Positions 60,669 to 64,000 of a DNA stretch of 64,000 nt are shown here, piece after piece. The stretch lies in the NCBI RefSeq assembly GCF_000422505.1, contig NZ_KE383867.1, positions 1 to 64,000 of the forward strand, read 5' to 3'. The notes under the pieces are model-generated. The model saw only the letters and a list, made by a program, of their open reading frames with translations. It was not told the DNA's origin and ran no database searches. The position numbers and the translations under genes are program-made. Source of the stretch: Paenibacillus pinihumi DSM 23905 = JCM 16419. Lineage in GTDB: Bacteria; Bacillota; Bacilli; Paenibacillales; Paenibacillaceae. How positions within the stretch are numbered: the stretch's first letter is position 1; each line of letters begins with the position of its first letter.

Positions 60669-61112
60669 TTGTCTACAATTATTGTTGTGTTTGCCAGTAT
60701 GTCAGGCAATACCGAGGAGATGGCAGATGCTATTACGGCAGGGATTCGAGAAGCGGGGATTGAGCCGGTAGTGAAGGAAGTCATGGACACGAATGCAAGC
60801 GAGCTTGAGGCGTATGACGGAATTATACTTGGCGCTTATACGTGGGGAGACGGGGAGCTTCCGGATGAATTTCTGGATTTCTATGAGGAAATGGATGAAA
60901 TCAATCTGGAAGAACGGAAAATCGCCGTGTTCGGTTCCGGCGATTCTTCATACCCTATCTTTGGGGCTGCGGTCGATATCCTTTCTGCGAAATTGGAGGA
61001 GCGCGGCGGCAAGAAGGTGCTGGACGGACTCAAGATTGAGTTGAACCCTTCTGCAGATGAAAAGCAGGACTGTATCCAGTATGGCAAGAGCTTCGTTGAA
61101 TCACTAGCTTAA
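60669..61112 (+). CDS. Flavodoxin
   Basis: 147 aa. The FMN phosphate loop is FASMSGNTEEMADAI at the N-terminus, and the isoalloxazine loops are GAYTWGDGELPDE and GSGDSSYPIFGAA. It replaces ferredoxin as an electron carrier when iron is short, which fits the Fur box upstream; B. subtilis ykuN/ykuP behave this way. The TTG at 60669 has GGAGGGAG six bases upstream; the frame is open to 60642. Confidence 0.93.
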   Translation: MSTIIVVFASMSGNTEEMADAITAGIREAGIEPVVKEVMDTNASELEAYDGIILGAYTWGDGELPDEFLDFYEEMDEINLEERKIAVFGSGDSSYPIFGAAVDILSAKLEERGGKKVLDGLKIELNPSADEKQDCIQYGKSFVESLA

Positions 61113-61124
61113 GGCGGTGTTGAT

Positions 61125-61304
61125 GTGGGGATGCTGTATGAGATTATTACACGTGCAATAGATCGGGAGGAGCCGGACAGCACGGACGGCTCGCAAGAAG
61201 CGGATCTGATGCTCAAGGCCAGCCATCTGGAGGCTGAGCGGAAGCTGCGTGCGTTCTACGCCCAGGAGGAAGCAATGTCTTATGCGAACAAAGAGCGGCA
61301 ATAA
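61125..61304 (+). CDS. Small charged protein, 59 aa, after flavodoxin
   Basis: GTG at 61125 with GGCGG seven bases upstream; an ATG at 61131 is also in frame. It opens MGMLYEIITRAIDREEPDST and continues as a charged helix (LEAERKLRAFYAQEEAMSY). It starts 12 nt after the flavodoxin stop and is followed by a terminator, so it is probably the last gene of the Fur-regulated flavodoxin transcript. Family unknown. Confidence 0.65.
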   Translation: MGMLYEIITRAIDREEPDSTDGSQEADLMLKASHLEAERKLRAFYAQEEAMSYANKERQ

Positions 61305-61308
61305 AGGG

Positions 61309-61337
61309 GGATTTCCGGTTTCGCAGCCGGGAATCCT
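61309..61337 (+). terminator. Terminator of the flavodoxin transcript
   Basis: GGATTTCCGG / CCGGGAATCC (one mismatch), 8-nt loop, followed by TTCTTTTA. Confidence 0.75.
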
Positions 61338-61463
61338 TCTTTTATTTCGATAGGCAGATCTGGAGAACGTTCCACTTCGGCGCTGAGGCCGATTGTATGC
61401 TACAATAAGGCTAACGAAATTATGGGTGTGTTTTTACAAGCCAGCGAAGGGATATAAGAGCCA

Positions 61464-63398
61464 ATGAATTTGCTGTCAGTTGAAAATGTAACGAAAACTT
61501 ACGGGGAAAAAGTATTGTTTCAGGATGTGACGTTCGGCTTGGAGGAAGGCGACAAGATGGGTATTATCGGGGTTAACGGAACCGGTAAATCCACTTTCCT
61601 GAAGGTAGTGGCCGGACTGGAGCCGCCGGATAGCGGCCGGGTAGCAACCGGTAATCGGGTGCGTATTCAGATGCTGTCACAGAGTCCGGTATTTGACCCG
61701 GAAATGACGGTGATGGAGCATCTCTATCAGGGAAGCTCCGAGGAGATGACAACGCTCAGAGCCTATCAGGAGGCATTGACGGCGCTGGAACTAAGACCGG
61801 TCGATAGCGCCATGCAGGAACGGCTTGTCCGGGCCAATGCCAGAATGGATGAGCTGGGAGCCTGGCAGCTTGAGAGCGATGCGAAGACCGCGCTGACAAA
61901 GCTCGGCATTACGGGTTTTGATGCGAAGCTTGGCACGCTGTCAGGCGGGCAGCGCAAGCGTGTGGCGATGGCTGCGGCGCTGATCCAGCCGTCCGATGTG
62001 CTCATTCTGGATGAGCCGACCAACCATATTGACAATGAATCCGTCGCCTGGTTGGAAGGCATGCTTCAAAAGCGCAAGGGTGCGCTTCTAATGATTACGC
62101 ATGACCGTTACTTCCTTGACCGGGTCAGCAACCGGGTAATGGAGCTGGACCGCGGACAGGCATATTTTTACACGGCGAATTACAGCCGGTTTTTGGAGTT
62201 GAAGCTGGAGCGTGAGGAACGCGAAGCGGCATCAGAGGCCAAACGGCAAAATTTGCTCCGTAATGAGCTGGCCTGGATCAGGCGTGGCGCCAAGGCCCGT
62301 ACAACCAAGCAAAAAGCGCGCATCGACCGGTTCGAGCAGCTTAAGGACGCGGCACCAGAACGCAGCGGAGGCAAGCTGGAAGTATCCGTGGCATCCCAGC
62401 GGCTGGGCAAAAAAATCCTTGAGATTGAGCATATTCATAAAGCTTACGGCGATAAAACATTGATTGGGGATTTCAGCTACATTGCCGTGCCTGGCGACAG
62501 GCTGGGTATTGTGGGACGCAACGGCAGCGGCAAATCCACCCTTCTGAAGATGATCGCGGGCAAGCTGGAGCCGGATTCAGGAACGGTAGTGCTTGGGCCG
62601 ACTGTTAAGCTCGGATGGTTCTCACAGGAGCATGAGGAAATGGACGAGCAGCTTCGCGTCATCGAATATATCCGTGAAGGGGCAGAGCAGGTGCGGACGG
62701 CTGAGGGAGAGTTGATCTCGGCGGGTCAAATGCTGGAGCGGTTCCTGTTCTCATCCGTCATGCAGTGGACTCCAATTGCCAAACTTTCAGGCGGTGAAAG
62801 GCGACGCCTCCAGCTGCTGCGCGTGCTCATGCAGGCTCCGAATGTGCTGCTGCTCGACGAGCCGACCAATGATCTGGATATTGCGACGCTGACGGTGCTT
62901 GAGGATTACCTTGACGAGTTCCCCGGTGTCGTCATCATCGTCTCTCACGACCGCTATTTCCTGGACCGGACAGCCGAGCGGATTGCGGCCTTCGAAGGGA
63001 ATCGGGAGGTCAAACTTTATGTCGGCAATTATACCGATTATCAGGAGCAGTCTGCTGCCAGCCAGCAAGCTTCCCAATCCAAGGGAACGCAGGATGGGAG
63101 CCGCAGCGCTTCGTCGGCCACCGTCTCCTCTTCACAGCAAGGCGGACAGAAGGAGAAGGCGCTGCGCATGAGCTACAAAGACCAGAAGGACTTTGAGCAG
63201 ATTGATGAATGGATTGCCGGTACCGAAAGCGAACTGGCAGTAATTTCCGGACAGATGGAGGCAGCAGGCAGTGATTCCGTCCGCCTCCAGGAGCTGGTTC
63301 AGAAGCAGAACGGACTGGAAGCGAAGCTGGATGAACTGTTGGAGAGATGGACTTATTTGAACGAACTGGCGGAGCAGATTGCCAGCCAGAAGAAATAA
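61464..63398 (+). CDS. ABC-F family ATPase, Uup/YfmR-like
   Basis: 644 aa, two ABC domains and no membrane segments. Walker A motifs are GVNGTGKST and GRNGSGKST, signatures LSGGQRKR and LSGGERRR, and Walker B LILDEPTNH and LLLDEPTND. The linker with RRGAKARTTKQKARIDRFEQ is typical of Uup. A Ser/Gln-rich hinge leads to a C-terminal coiled coil (about 575-640). Uup/YfmR proteins act at the ribosome exit site on stalled complexes. GAAGGGATA lies before the ATG; it is transcribed alone between terminators. Confidence 0.92.
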   Translation: MNLLSVENVTKTYGEKVLFQDVTFGLEEGDKMGIIGVNGTGKSTFLKVVAGLEPPDSGRVATGNRVRIQMLSQSPVFDPEMTVMEHLYQGSSEEMTTLRAYQEALTALELRPVDSAMQERLVRANARMDELGAWQLESDAKTALTKLGITGFDAKLGTLSGGQRKRVAMAAALIQPSDVLILDEPTNHIDNESVAWLEGMLQKRKGALLMITHDRYFLDRVSNRVMELDRGQAYFYTANYSRFLELKLEREEREAASEAKRQNLLRNELAWIRRGAKARTTKQKARIDRFEQLKDAAPERSGGKLEVSVASQRLGKKILEIEHIHKAYGDKTLIGDFSYIAVPGDRLGIVGRNGSGKSTLLKMIAGKLEPDSGTVVLGPTVKLGWFSQEHEEMDEQLRVIEYIREGAEQVRTAEGELISAGQMLERFLFSSVMQWTPIAKLSGGERRRLQLLRVLMQAPNVLLLDEPTNDLDIATLTVLEDYLDEFPGVVIIVSHDRYFLDRTAERIAAFEGNREVKLYVGNYTDYQEQSAASQQASQSKGTQDGSRSASSATVSSSQQGGQKEKALRMSYKDQKDFEQIDEWIAGTESELAVISGQMEAAGSDSVRLQELVQKQNGLEAKLDELLERWTYLNELAEQIASQKK

Positions 63399-63402
63399 AA
63401 CC

Positions 63403-63459
63403 AGAAACCCCTCCGGACTGGAAAAGGAGCTCCTTTCCAGTCCGGAGGGGTTTCTTTTA
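63403..63459. terminator. Bidirectional terminator between the ABC-F gene and dps
   Basis: About 25-bp stem starting AGAAACCCCTCCGGACTGGA with its inverted copy, 4-nt loop AGCT, then TTTT. Confidence 0.95.
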
Positions 63460-63580
63460 TAGGGCGGCCTGTATCAGGCAAAACGATGAAGGTGACGGAA
63501 ATTACGTCTGGGAGACAGCAGGCCTATGTGATAAGGGCCAGTAAATTGCTACAGGCAAAGCCCTTTTTAATCGTTAAATG

Positions 63581-64000
63581 TTATCTGCCATTGAAGGCTT
63601 TGAGCATCCAGACGTGTTTTTCCAGTCCGGTGTGGATTGCCAGCAGCAGATCGGCTGTGGTTTCATCATTTTGACCCTGTGCTGCAGCCATTCCTTCCTT
63701 CAGTTCAGCAATCAATACACTGTAATCGGCAATCAGGGTATCGACCATTTGCTCAGCAGTTTCGCCGTCTTTGGCTTCTTGTACACTGGCTGCCTCCAAA
63801 TATTCACTCATGCGGGCAAGCGGCTTGCCTTGCAGTGCCAACAGTCGTTCTGCGAGCTCGTCAACATGAAGTGCAGCTTCCTCATACAGCTCCTGGAATT
63901 TGGCATGCAAGGTGAAAAATTGTGGTCCGCTCACGTACCAATGGTAATGGTGGAGCTTGACATACAGGACACTCCAGCTGGCAATTTGACGGTTCAGAAT
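63581..64000 (-). CDS. dps: Dps ferritin-like DNA-protection protein (partial)
   Basis: The visible 139 residues lack only the N-terminus, which runs off the window. The frame continues past a GTG at 63934 to 64000 with [20 protein letters not shown], the conserved start of Dps with ferroxidase His residues. Further ferroxidase ligands lie in [20 protein letters not shown]. Dps dodecamers oxidise and store iron and shield DNA during starvation or peroxide stress. Convergent with the ABC-F gene. Confidence 0.93.
   Translation of the reverse strand: MLNRQIASWSVLYVKLHHYHWYVSGPQFFTLHAKFQELYEEAALHVDELAERLLALQGKPLARMSEYLEAASVQEAKDGETAEQMVDTLIADYSVLIAELKEGMAAAQGQNDETTADLLLAIHTGLEKHVWMLKAFNGR

Overview
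The window comes from a low-GC Gram-positive, endospore-forming-type bacterium, most probably a Paenibacillus or close relative. Supporting signs are the end of an rRNA operon, the ctsR-mcsA-mcsB-clpC heat-shock operon with a CtsR box, strong GGAGG ribosome-binding sites, frequent TTG/GTG starts, a T-box leader, an orphan phosphorelay-type histidine kinase and an S-layer-homology domain on a lysis enzyme. I cannot name the species from the sequence alone.

Layout. 1-200: 5S rRNA and its terminator. 1037-5842: CtsR-controlled protein quality-control operon (repressor, McsA/McsB arginine kinase, ClpC). 6063-7895: ECF sigma factor, membrane anti-sigma-like protein and a membrane-anchored protein, translationally coupled. 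8017-9530 (minus): zinc-ribbon protein, L,D-transpeptidase and a RelP/YwaC-type small alarmone synthetase.

9961-30104 is the main accessory region: a PBSX-like contractile tail cluster with no head, portal, terminase or integrase gene. It is best read as an R-type phage tail-like bacteriocin (tailocin). An ImmA-like protease and a Cro/CI-type repressor (minus strand) face an operator/promoter region with GTTCC-N5-GGAAC dyads. The rightward transcript first makes an Xpf/ArpU-like activator. Four GTCCC motifs spaced exactly 11 bp then lead to a candidate late promoter and an attenuator-like hairpin. The structural genes follow: tail terminator, YqzN-like, sheath, tube, assembly chaperone with a programmed -1 frameshift, tape measure, an inserted beta-helix spike with its own terminator, LysM protein, hub, DUF2577, DUF2634, baseplate J, three fibre genes, DUF2313, XkdX, an amidase with an SLH domain, and an LLH-type holin. 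A compact structured RNA with its own promoter and terminator lies just after the holin.

30475-46555: assorted cell-envelope and housekeeping genes. They include a stalk-domain exported protein, a YdcF-like protein, a lipoprotein, an RND efflux pair, a tyrosinase-like gene overlapping a Nudix gene tail-to-tail, mscL, a sensor kinase, a DUF939-type membrane protein, a VTT-domain protein, an MFS transporter and an aldo/keto reductase. 46681-51970: amino-acid and carbon metabolism, with ilvA behind an isoleucine-type T-box, a HisC-type aminotransferase divergent from a MocR regulator, and KDPG aldolase. 52206-56715: two tandem, closely related class B penicillin-binding proteins. 56804-58165: KtrB/TrkH potassium channel. 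58973-61112: two Fur-box promoters driving an uncharacterised gene pair and a flavodoxin. 61464-64000: an Uup/YfmR-type ABC-F protein and a Dps gene cut by the window edge.
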